Part shown: piece after piece, positions 42,352-53,449 of the stretch | Position numbering within the stretch: position 1 is the stretch's first letter | How the letters are laid out: every line of letters starts with the position of its first letter | From: Siphonodentalium dalli | Lineage: Eukaryota; Mollusca; Scaphopoda; Gadilida; Siphonodentaliidae | Assembly (NCBI GenBank): GCA_032622095.1 | Contig: CP136063.1 | Location: forward strand, 278,251,426-278,315,425 | Direction of reading: 5' to 3' | Length of the DNA: 64,000 nucleotides | Translations under genes and position numbers: made by a program | Notes under the pieces: model-generated | The model's input: only the letters and a program-made list of their open reading frames with translations | What the model was told of the DNA's origin: nothing | Database searches by the model: none

Positions 42352-42519
42352 GCATTACTTACATTCGGAATGTTCGAAAGGCTCGAAGGCCTCAACATTG
42401 GGTATATGTGAAAAAATGATGAATGGCTGAATGGCTGTAAAAGAACTATATATATCATCAAAAAGTATACATGTTAAAATAGATCAACATTAATTGTTCC
42501 TATATAGTGTCATTATTAG

Positions 42520-43220
42520 TAATTCTCCAATAACGAGATTTTGCATGTTGAAACTATTCTTATGTAAACATTATACAGCTATGAAAAATCATATTATACA
42601 TTGAAGTCTTACTTTTCCAACAAAACAATAAAGGCAATTACAACCCAAAAGTAAACATGCAAAACGTCAAAGCATTGAAAAGATTATGGACAAAATAGGT
42701 TAACATATTTAAATTGAATTAGCCGCGCGATTAGCGTTTGTTAAACATTTCGCTGTGTAACAGTATACTGTTTAGATAACAGTGATTTCGCCGCTGTGTA
42801 CCAGTATACTATTTAGATAACAGTGATTTCGCTGTGTAACAGTATACTGTTTAGATAACAGTGATTTCGCCGCTGTGTAACAGTATACTGTTTAGATAAC
42901 AGTGATTTCGCTGTGTAACAGTATACTGTTTAGATAACAGTGATTTCGCTGTGTAACAGTATACCGTGTAACAGTATACTGTTTAGATAACAGTGATTTC
43001 GCTGTGTAACAGTATACTGTTTAGATAACAGTGATTTCGCTGTGTAACAGTATACTGTTTAGATAACAGTGATTTCGCTGTGTAACAGTATACTGTTTAG
43101 TTAACAGTGATTTCGCTGTGTAACAGTATACTGTTTAGTTAACAGTGATTTCGCTGTGTAACAGTATACTGTTTAGATAACAGTGATTTCAGCTTGCGAA
43201 ATATCGTTATTGGAGAATTA
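42520..43220. mobile_element. Inverted-repeat element carrying a 38-bp minisatellite
   Basis: 26-bp ends (TAATTCTCCAATAACGAGAT and its near-complement ending at 43220, two mismatches) enclose about a dozen units of 'CGCTGTGTAACAGTATACTG' plus 'TTTAGATAACAGTGATTT' at 42750-43188. The units contain the palindrome ACAGTATACTGT. Confidence 0.65.
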
Positions 43221-43639
43221 TTTACAATGAAAATAAGAACAAATTTGATCTATTTCCCCCACATTCTTCTTGGTGATGATATATAGAGAATCTCCAACGA
43301 GTTATGATATAAAATTTTATGAAACGAGTTTGATAAATTTGATTAACAACGAGTCGTAGACGAGTTTTGAATCATATTTATCAGCCGAGTTTCATAAAAT
43401 CTTATATCCCAACATAACGAGTTGAATATCTTGTATATCACATGAAAAAAAAAACTAGAGCGTTATGCCTTTTTAACAAATAAAAATCCTTAACAGAAGC
43501 TTAAAAATGCACACATTTCCATTATTTACTGAGACGCTTCACAACCGTATACGACATTATTGCGCGTTCGAGCTGCCGACGGAAAATATAGTCCCCCAAT
43601 TTGCCTTTTTATGGGATGTACCCTTACCATGTATGGTAC

Positions 43640-44310
43640 ACATAATGCCGACGTCTGGATCAACAATCCGTCGTCCGTCCGTCTGGCTATCTGTCCGTCC
43701 GCTTGTCTGTCCGTTGACACTTGCTATCCGACACGATTACTCAAGTATTTTTTTTATCGGATCCTGTTCAAATTGTATGTGCATGTTTATGATGACACAC
43801 CCCTCACCTGTATAGTTTTTGGTATCGATCGGTTTAGAAACGATTAACACTTTCGAGCCATACATGGTCATGTTCTATCCGATGCCATAACTTCAGTATT
43901 TTTTTGTCCGATTGCATTCATATTTTATATGTAGGTTCACGATGACACACCCCTCAGCTGTATAGTTTTTGGTATCGATTGGTTAAACGGTTTAGAACAT
44001 AATTAACCCTGCACACGCTATCTGATGCATCTAAATCAAACAGTTTTCTTCTGATCTGCCTCATATTTCTTACCTAAGTTGGTATTATCACGTTCTTCAT
44101 CTGTGTGGATTTTGGTATTGTTTTGTTAATCCTTTCCACTCTTGTTTTTTAAATGGAATTCGTCCAAGCTGTGATGACTTAATATTTTTAATATGATCGA
44201 CACCAAATTTGGTACACGTGGTCCTCACCCCAATATACAGATCAAGTTCGAATTTGGGTTTGATCCGATATATTTTAACAGAGTTATGGCCCTTTATAAT
44301 TCAAGTAACT
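43640..44310 (+). repeat. Dispersed repeat of 'acacccctca(c/g)ctgtatagtttttggtatcgat' type
   Basis: Two to three degenerate copies downstream of a GTCCGTCCGTCTGG... run. Related words return at 45110-45440 and 46080-46480. The wording is of the kind common in molluscs. No gene. Confidence 0.5.
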
Positions 44311-44311
44311 G

Positions 44312-45108
44312 ATAATGTCGTTACATGTAATACACTGTGAATTTTAAGAGAAAGTCATTCACACAGAGCAGTGAATTATTAGATTCTGTATTTAGCTATG
44401 GATCAGTACAGTTTATTGTTTTATGGTTTATGCCAAATGGCAAAGGTGATGTCAAGGCCTAGTAATCTACAAACTGGGTGGACTGCACCACACCGACCCC
44501 ACGGACTAGCAGGAAAAAACTAGTATGGAAGATCGACTGGTAACCGAGGGCGAACCCTCGGCTATCTATAAGTCAACAAAGGATATAGAATAGTAAAATG
44601 ACTGATAATTCTGTCGCTATAAATATAATTTTTCACGTGATACGTGCATAAAACGGGTGTGTGTATATCATGATGGAAAAGGAACGTAGCTGTAAAGCAT
44701 ATTAAAGATATGGGGGTGGTTTAAGGTTCTGTTGCCCAATTTGTACAGATACAGGTTTCCCCGTCCATCATGATATAAGATTTGTGAGGCATGATCCAGG
44801 AGCGGTTTACAGAAATTTGGAAAAGATTTGGAACGTACATACCAAAAGTAAAGTTGAATAGCCAAAATAGATAATTTTGAACTTTAACAAAGAGCTCCCA
44901 CATTTTGGAAAGATAGAATTGACACCGGAAGCGTCATCAGTTGCTAGCGCTTGATTCATGACTTCCTAAACGGTTGCCATGTTTATCCTTTTCGGCACTT
45001 AATAATGTCGTTACATGTAATACACTGTGAATTTTAAGAGAAAGTCATTCACACAGAGCAGTGAATTATTAGATTCTGTATTTAGCTATGGATCAGTACA
45101 GTTTATTG
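44312..45108 (+). mobile_element. Candidate short element with identical 107-bp direct terminal repeats
   Basis: 44312-44418 and 45002-45108 read identically (ATAATGTCGTTACATGTAAT...CAGTTTATTG). The 583-bp interior has no ORF of note but holds a hairpin GTAACCGAGGGCGAACCCTCGG near 44540. It could be a TRIM-like LTR element, but the ends are not TG...CA and I see no clear target duplication. A segmental duplication is the alternative. Confidence 0.4.
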
Positions 45109-45300
45109 ACATGGTCAGCTACCAGCACTTGTTTACACACTCTGTATCTTATCTTAGAATAAAATTAACCCACCCATTCCGTAGTTCCATCATATGGTGT
45201 CATTGAAAATGATTAACCCTCTCCACACATCATATGGTTTTGATGCTTTTCATTTGATCCTTCTTTGATTCTATGTCCAGGTTGATGGTGATCCACTTTT

Positions 45301-45765
45301 AACCCTTTACCCAACAAAACGGCCAAAACCGGCCAAATAAAGCTTCAACAGCCTAAAATATCTTCGGTCTGTCTCAATAACACCATATAAATATGGATAT
45401 CATTGGAACCGGTTCATTGACCACATTGTGATGGTTACAGTTATGCCCTGTGCCAATGCATTCACTTATATATGCGAGTCGACCATAGGTCGCCTCGCAT
45501 ATATAAGAGAATGCATTGGCCTAAAAAAAAAAAAAAATTTAACACTTTTTACCATTTTTTCTTACATTCTTTAACAATTTTAGAATTTTTTCTTACATTT
45601 TTTAACAATTTTTATAATATTTGTCTACATTCTTTGACACTTTTAGAATTTTTAATATGTGTTAAGCCAATGCATTCTCTTATATATGCGAGGCGACCTA
45701 TGGTCGACTCGCATATATAAGAGAATGCATTGGCACAGGGCCGTTCTGTTGGGTAAAGGGTTAAC
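45301..45765. mobile_element. FB1-derived shorter foldback with its own outer arms
   Basis: The inner part 45445-45741 has both FB1 hairpins (GCCCTGTGCCAATGCATTC to GAATGCATTGGCACAGGGC) but a short T-rich spacer. Outside it, TTTACCCAACAAAACGGCC (45306 on) pairs with GGCCGTTCTGTTGGGTAAA (45739 on). Confidence 0.6.
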
Positions 45766-46502
45766 TTGCATGGATTTTGGGATTAAAATTAACCCATTCC
45801 ATAGAAACATGATATCCGATAGGCAGATATTAAATTATACCTTTCACTTTGAGCCAGGTTCAGTAAGGATTTCTAAAAACATTAGAGGAAATGTCTTATA
45901 TTGAAATTCCCTCTATTGCATTTGGGGTACAGGATAATAATAACGAAGGCTTGTATTCTTGAGACTGACTTATTATATGGGCTTCTAAATCCAATTACAT
46001 ACATTTATAGACTATTTTGATCAGTTCATTAGGGTGGTTAAGATTAACCCCTTGCTATCTGATTTGATAACTCAAATATTTGTCATTGATTACAGTTATA
46101 TTTCATGTCATAGTTTATTATAACACACCCCTAACCTGCATAGAGAGGGTCGTTTGGTTTATTTGCTTTAAAATATTAACATTCTCCAAAAATCCTGTTG
46201 ACACAATGTGATAACTAAACATTTTTTACCCAATCACTCTTATAATCACATCCAGGTTAAACATGACATATTCTTCACCTGTATAGTTTTGGTATCGATT
46301 GAATGGTTTTGAAAATATTAACCCTAATTTTAATTATATTTCTGCTGTTTATAGACTTGTATCTTTCCAATGATCAGCTTAGAAGAAAATTAACCCACCC
46401 ATTCCATAGACATACAGTATGCTACCCAATGTAATGACTCTAATATCTTCAATCTGACCATTCTCATATCCCGCCTCTAGTTATCTCATAAGTATGCATT
46501 AA

Positions 46503-47094
46503 AGGGGTACTGTACCCAAGATGTTGTTGTTGGTTTCTATAATCCACGAGTCGGAGAATAAGGTAACAACTTTTCCATTCTTTGAAAGTCTGTTGAGTAC
46601 GAAGTAGTGTTACGGATGGCAAATTTACCGGAATGCAAAAATACAAATTGTCGTTGTCGAGTAATTTTTGTACAGTTTTCAACCAAATGAATCAAATAAA
46701 AATTATATTATATGCATAGTAGTCCCATATACTCATTTAAGTTATTGTATCGTCACTAGTCAATGAGTGGCTTCAGTTTTCTCCCCGTATAAGCATAATG
46801 TTTCAAACGATCGTGTGTGCAATGGGTTTACTAATCCAGTATCCCTCAATTATAATTTGATTACGTTTTGTACACGGAAATTCGTATTTTAATTTACGCC
46901 ATTTTATGGCTCCAGCCATAAATTCAATATATATTAAATTAATAACTTTTAAATTATTAAATTTTAAGATAGCCTATTAACCTGAGCGTTTACAGAATAC
47001 ATCTTCGATTCAAATTACTTATGTTTCTATACAGTATCGATAATAGATCGTTGTTATCACCGGAAATTTATTGAAAATGGCGTACAGTACCCCT
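46503..47094. mobile_element. TTAA-target MITE (AGGGGTACTGTA family), copy 2
   Basis: 592 bp, starts AGGGGTACTGTACCC and ends GCGTACAGTACCCCT. TTAA at 46499-46502 and 47095-47098. Undamaged relative to copy 1 at 2075, which has an FB1 inserted. Confidence 0.8.
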
Positions 47095-47228
47095 TTAAAG
47101 TATGTTATATCCAATCATTATCAATCATATTTTACTAAATTTTGTAACTATTTTATCTTTAACTGTTATGTATGGTTCTTCTTCCTATGGAAGGTGCCCA
47201 ATAAGTCTTATGCCACTTGTGAACTTAA

Positions 47229-47666
47229 AGGTACGAAATCCAATTTGATGTTACCCATATCGTCAGATTCCAACAACAACAATTTTTTTGAAATGCCGCT
47301 TCAGTTATCAGAATCGATTAATTGCCCAAAAATAATGCTAACCACAGTCCACTATAGCATAAAATTGCCCACACCCTGTTATTTATCAACATTTTGTACA
47401 ATGAAATATTGCCGGTTTGTCATATATCTGACACAAAAAAGCCACTTGATTTTAGAGTTATCAATTTCCATCTGCTATTTGGTCTTCTCATCGACTTTTA
47501 CTGGGCAACTAAATATTCCAGGTGGTGAAAATAATAGATCTAAAAAATTGATATCTGCTCACTCTGAGCTTTGATGAATGGGTTCCTCGATTTGAATCAA
47601 ATATTTTTTTTACCCCCGAAGCCAAATAAATAGTAACCGAGGGGTGCTTAATCGGATCGAGTACCT
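47229..47666. mobile_element. TTAA-target MITE (AGGTACTCAATCC family), copy 3
   Basis: 438 bp, diverged left end AGGTACGAAATCC and right end GGATCGAGTACCT. TTAA on both sides (47225-47228, 47667-47670). The 167-codon frame that crosses it (47071-47574) begins in the preceding MITE and is spurious. Confidence 0.75.
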
Positions 47667-48039
47667 TTAATAATAAGGTGTGAATTGTTGAACAGGTTGG
47701 TGTAAGGATTTATGAAAATAGCTAATCGCTATCGCCAATGTATGGGTTAAACATCTGCTGATCGTGATCGGCCTCTCGTTGTTTTTGTGTCTATTTTGGT
47801 TAGTGCAACGAAGTTGGACAATAATTTAACTTTAATGAACAAATCAATCATGTTGCATTGGCTGGTGTTGTTGCCATGTGCGGCTTTACGAAATAGTATT
47901 GATCCGCCTGATTCAATATAAAGTAATTTGTTGGCGCGCTGTCGAGTTGGCCTGAACCCGCGATAATTCGTCACTAGTGAGAGATAAGAAAATATGTAAT
48001 GGCTTTTTTTTATAATATAATAGCGGTTTCATGTGATAT

Positions 48040-48504
48040 ATATGTGACCCGCCATATCAAATCCAGTCGTAAGTCGGGATTTCTTTACCCTGTGCCAATG
48101 TATTCTCTTATATATGCGAGTCGACCATAGGTCGCCTCGCATATATAAGAGAATGCATTGGCCTAACAATTTTTTATCATTTTTTTAAAATAAATGTTTC
48201 TTAAAATTTTTAGGACATAAAATAAAAAAACATTCATTACCCTACAGGGAGCCCCACACATATATAGAAGCATATAGAAGAGTGTCGTCTGCTCATGTTT
48301 GTCTGGGGCTCTGTATGGGTGAAATTATAAAATTGTTAAAGAATACAAGAAAAAATTATTAAAATTGTAAAAAATTGTTAGGCCAATGCATTCTCTTATA
48401 TATGTGAGGCGACCTATGGTCGACTCGCATATATAAGAGAATGCATTGGCACAGGGTAAAAAAATCCCGACTAACGACTGGATTTGATATGGCGGGTCAC
48501 ATAT
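48040..48504. mobile_element. Foldback element FB1, copy 4 (spacer inverted)
   Basis: 465 bp, spacer orientation as in copy 3. Ends ATATGTGACCCGCC and GGCGGGTCACATAT. Confidence 0.75.
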
Positions 48505-48606
48505 ATATAGATTCACAGACTGTCACGATTTCTCACATCCAACCACTACGAATGCCTGGAGTCGATTTAACCCTTTTACGACGGGAGCTGCGTCGGTGCA
48601 GCGTTA

Positions 48607-48740
48607 AAGATCATGTGCCAGTGCATTCTCTAATATATGTGAGTCTCTAATATATAGGGAGCCTCGCATATATAAGAGAATACACTTATGATTTACAGGG
48701 GCAAGGTAAATATTGTTAGGCCATTGTATTCTCTTGTATA
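48607..48740. repeat. FB1-like hairpin fragment
   Basis: ATGTGCCAGTGCATTCTCTA...CTCGCATATATAAGAGAATA is a decayed FB1 arm. A further half arm (AGGCCATTGTATTCTCTTGT) follows at 48717. Confidence 0.5.
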
Positions 48741-49149
48741 TGCGTGGATCCCTAATGAAATCGAACCAATGCATCGATTCACGTGAACGTCTGACTGTCA
48801 CGTGAGCTTCTGGCTGTCACGTGAGCTTCTGACTGTCTATGTCGACTTTCAAAAGACGCACTTTTACTTCGTTCTGATTTTTTTTCTCGAGCCCAAAAGT
48901 TAAAACAGATCACAAATGTTAAAGTGATGTGAAACACTCCGATAGGATGATGAAAAATATAAATGGAGAATAATCTTGTTCAAAGTAGTAATTTTTACAA
49001 ATATTATTTCCAAATTGACATGACACACCGTCATTCTTATATATTAATTAAATGCAGTGACTCTTGATGGCGAACTCGTTTTCGTTAGTTTATCGCCGAT
49101 AGATGCGTCCCGAATCGAGTAGTAAATATTTACATTTGATCGTAGTTAA

Positions 49150-50094
49150 GGGTGCATTTACATTGCTATAGAAATGTACACAGATCTACACGCAGACAGT
49201 GTAAACGGGTTGATATAGAAATGCACACAGAAAGAAAACGGTATTAGTTCGTGTGAGCAAAAATCGTGACCGCTACACGTCACGGTCAACGCCCATATAT
49301 TGCGACAGGCAAATCAGTTTTGATTAATTGTTACTCAGGCTTGGCGAATGTTTTCGTTGTCATTTCAACCCGTGTATTTCGAATATTGAACACGGATAGG
49401 GACGTGGCAACTTGTTCAACGGTTGGATATTTCATACCTGACACAACATTAGTTGTAATTTCCAAACCAACAATAGATTGAAAATGATCTTGTAGTTGGA
49501 TTTTCAAACATTTTATTTGGGGGGGGGGGGGGGGGTATTGTTTTCGGACCAATATTTGCAAAATTTTGGACTGGAATGGCCATCAGCTGGAAATTTTCCA
49601 ACCTTATCATATGGGCGGATGTAATGTTGGAAATGTCCAACACTTGGAAAGATTGTGTCATGGTCCCTCCCCGTGGCCAGTCATCATCATATTTATTGTC
49701 TAACAGCTATATATAAAAACTGCATGTAATTTAAGAAAACAATATTGTCCTACATTGGTTAACATTGTCATTGGAATTGTCATCAGTTGAAAATTTTACT
49801 ACATTTGGTGTTGTAGGGTAACTGCATGATTTTCATTCTTCCTTCGAACCATTATCAAGTGGTATAAGGATACACTTTAAATACATGCGGCACATACCAA
49901 ATCGCTGTTATCTGCTGATAGTTGATACATTTTTATGTCTGGCCTAAACTGACACGACTCGCAGTGAATTGTCAATTACCAGAGTACAGATCAGCGCGCG
50001 TTCACTATTGGTAATCATGTTGTGATCACAGTAATGCGCGACACGTGACTTCATACAGATCTATATACATTTCTATAGCAATGTAAATGCACCC
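49150..50094. mobile_element. Non-autonomous DNA element with 29-bp terminal inverted repeats
   Basis: GGGTGCATTTACATTGCTAT...GAAATGTA at the left is matched by the complement ending TGTAAATGCACCC at 50094. The 945-bp interior has no transposase-like frame but has a G-run at 49519-49536. The target duplication is unclear (TAA/TAA or TTAA), so the superfamily is open. Confidence 0.6.
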
Positions 50095-50465
50095 TAAGAT
50101 GATGTTTTCTATGGAGTGGTATATACGGTCGATTTGCTTCAGATTTTCGGAGATGTTAGTAGAATGTTACATTCCTGCAGTTGTCATAGCGTCTGAATAC
50201 TAACTTATCAGTTTCACAGACTCGAACAAGTACATAATATATGTCTTTGACGGTAAATTTTAAGAACGTTTGCAAAAATAAGCTTTTATATATACCTATT
50301 TTCATCGAATCAGTTTAGGACATTTCATGTTAATTGCAATTAATGTCATTTTCCATTCACCTGTGTAGTCATCTGAAAATTGGCTAAAGAAATTGTATTT
50401 TTGTATTTTTATACCTATTTCCATCGAATCAGTTTAGGACATTTCATGTTAATAAACGAGATCAC

Positions 50466-50702
50466 TGAGTCGCGGCGAATTCGATTCATCCAGCCCCGTT
50501 CCGTGGTTTCAGAGATTCATTCAGCCCCGGTTCCGTGGTTTTAGTGCTACAGGTTAATTCTGGAGTAGCATTACCATAACGTACGAGCTTTTGAATATTC
50601 ATGACTTCCATATGTTGGAAATGCTACTCCAGAACTTTGACATGTAGCATTAAAACCACGGAACCGGGCCTGCATGGTGGATCGAATAAGGCCGCGAGTT
50701 AT
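50466..50702. mobile_element. Foldback element with 'cggttccgtggtttta' arms
   Basis: Arms CGGTTCCGTGGTTTTAGTGC and AATTCTGGAGTAGCATT pair with AATGCTACTCCAGAA and GCATTAAAACCACGGAACCG. The outer arm CGCGGCGAATTCGAT pairs loosely with ATCGAATAAGGCCGCG. The left arm has a small duplication of CAGCCCCG(G)TTCCGTGGTTT. Confidence 0.55.
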
Positions 50703-50811
50703 TGACAAGGGGTATTGAAATTAATGCCATTTTCCATTTGCCTGTATAATCAGCGGAAAATTGGCTAAAGAAATTCTATTTTTGTATCAAATCAGATTGG
50801 TATATCATTAA

Positions 50812-51254
50812 AGGTACTCAATCCGATTCGACGGTCCCCATATCATCAGATTCCAACAACAACAGCATTTTTTGAAATGCCGCTTCAGTTATCAGGATCG
50901 ATTAATTGCTCAAAAATAATGCTAACCACAGTCAACTATAGTATAAAATTGCCCAAAAACCTGCTATTTATCAACGTTTTGTTCAACGAAATTTTGCCGG
51001 TTGTCAAATATCCGACACAAATAAGCCACTGGATTTTAGAGTTATCGATCTTCATCCGCTATCTGGTCAGATAAGTTCTACTCGTCGACAGTTTACTGGG
51101 CCACTTAAAATTAAAATAATAGCTTTCAAATTTAACATCGATATCTGATCACTCCTAGCTTTCATGGGTGGGTTCCTCGACTCGAATCAAATATTGTTTA
51201 CACCCGAAACCAAGGAAATAGTAATTTGCGAGCGTTAATTCGGATTGAGTACCT
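50812..51254. mobile_element. TTAA-target MITE (AGGTACTCAATCC family), copy 4
   Basis: 443 bp, with ends AGGTACTCAATCCGATTCG and CGGATTGAGTACCT. TTAA at 50808-50811 and 51255-51258. Closer to copy 3 than to copies 1 and 2 in its interior. Confidence 0.8.
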
Positions 51255-51519
51255 TTAAGGTATCAACATCTTTCTCTGTGTTTTCCGTTGTATATCTTCG
51301 ACGACTCTGGAGTTCATGCGCGGTCACTGCGTTAAGATTTGAGAAGTTTTAAGTCCAACGTGCATAATATATATGAAACTTGTAGAACAGAGGAATAATC
51401 CAATTTTCTAACAACCAAAATGAGTGCAACGCTATGCAAGCAGCGGAAGGACGATTTGCCTAGTTCCAACAAACAGAAACAGTTTTAAGCAACACAAATC
51501 GTATACACATAACGGCCTT

Positions 51520-52985
51520 ATATAATGACGAAACCATCATATATAATGACGAAATAACATCATACAATGTCGAAACCATATAATATGAAGTCGAAACCAA
51601 TCATATAATGTCGAAACCGTATCATATAATGTCGAAACCATATCGTATAGTGACGAAACCATCTCATATATATAACGACGAAATCACATCATATAATGTC
51701 GAAACAACATCATATATTGTCGAAACACGTCACATATTGTCGAAACCACATAGTATAATGATAAAACCATCTCATATATATAATGACGAAATCACATAAT
51801 ATAATGTCGAAAAAACATCATATATTGTCGAAATCACATCGTATAATGATAAAACCATCTCATATATATAATGACGAAATCACGTATAATGTCGAAACCA
51901 CATCGTATATTGACGAACCATCTCATATATTTGATGTCGAAACCACAGCATATAATGTCTAAACCGCATGCTATAATGTCGAAACCACATCGTATAACGA
52001 CGAGACCATCTCATATATATAATGACGAAATCACATCATATAATGTCGAAACCACATCATACATTGTCGAAAACACGCCATATAATGACGAAACCACATA
52101 ATATATTGTCGAAAACACTCCATATAATGACGAAATCATCTCATATATAATGACGAAATCACATCATATAATGTCGAAACCACATCGTATAATGACGAAA
52201 CCATCTCATATATATAATGACGAAATCACATCATATAATGTCGAAACCACATCGTATATTGTCGAACCATCTCATATATTTGATGTCGAAACCACAGCAT
52301 ATAATGTCTAAACCGCATGATATAATGTCGAAACCACATCGTATAATGACGAGACCATCTCATATATATATAATGACGAAATCACATCATATAATGTCCA
52401 AACCACATCATATATTGTCGAAAACACGCCATATAATGACGAAACCACATCATATATTGTCGAAAACACGCCATATAATGACGATATCATCTCATATATA
52501 ATGACGAAATCACATCATATAATGTCGAAACCACATCGTAGAATGTCGAAACTACATCGTATAATGACGAAACCATCTCATATATATAATGACGAAATCA
52601 CATCATATAATGTCGAAACCACATCGTACAATGACGAAACCATCTCATATATATATGATGACGAAATCACATCGTATAATGTCAAAACCACATCGTATAA
52701 TGACGAAACCATCTCATATATATATAATGTCGAAACCACATCTTATAATGTCGAAACCACATCATATAATGTCGAAACTACATCGTATAATGACGAAACC
52801 ATCTCATTTATGTGACGAAATAACATCATATAATGTCTAAAGCACATCGTATAAAGGAAAAACCACCGTATATAATGGAGAAACCACCTCATATAATGCA
52901 TAAACCACATTATATATTGGAGAAACTACCTTATATAATGGCTAAACCACCTCATATAATGGAGAAACCATATCATATAATAGAA
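51520..52985 (+). repeat. 'ataatgtcgaaaccacat' satellite, about 1.5 kb
   Basis: Roughly 70 units of about 20 bp (CATATAATGTCGAAACCACAT and variants with GACGAAACCATCTCATATAT), arranged in higher-order blocks of about 115-370 bp. Long frames with SKPHHIM-type repeats are translations of the satellite. Confidence 0.85.
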
Positions 52986-53449
52986 CAAGACAGTCAATGA
53001 CTGTGGGGTCGCTCACCAGACTACAAAGACTGATAAGACTGGGACTCTGGAGACTACAACAGTCAGAACTTTTCATAATTACTTTAAAAGAAATAGCTCT
53101 AAACAGGATATGTGGCTAGAGAGATTTCACATATGTAGATTGGTGAAAATCCACCTTGAAATTACCAACTGTATACTACTGATCACCCCCTCCTCCTCCA
53201 GCTCAACAAGTCCCCTTTGACCGGTATACAGACTCCCAAGTCTTAGGTTGGAATTTCACAACTGACACCTCAAACTTTCTCAATTGTTGGAAATTTCCAA
53301 TCTCACAAGCGCCTTTTTCCAAAACCATTTAGACATGTTTGAAGCCCAATTATCCATGGATCCAAAACACAATACATGTAAGTCAGATTAATCAGTCAGG
53401 TGGTTCCAAGGTAGATGTTTTAATGAATTTGGCATTTCAATGATTTTAT

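Noticed and set aside
42750-43188. Repeat with palindromic core resembling an origin iteron array
   Set aside because: Unit is a minisatellite inside an inverted-repeat element in a eukaryotic genome; no replication initiator or origin context.
47071-47574. 167-codon plus-strand frame
   Set aside because: Begins in the end of one TTAA MITE and runs through another; frame content is MITE sequence also present at 50812 with stops.
51608-52840. Overlapping frames with SKPHHIM and YNVETTS repeats
   Set aside because: They are the 20-bp satellite read in several frames, lacking any start context or domain.
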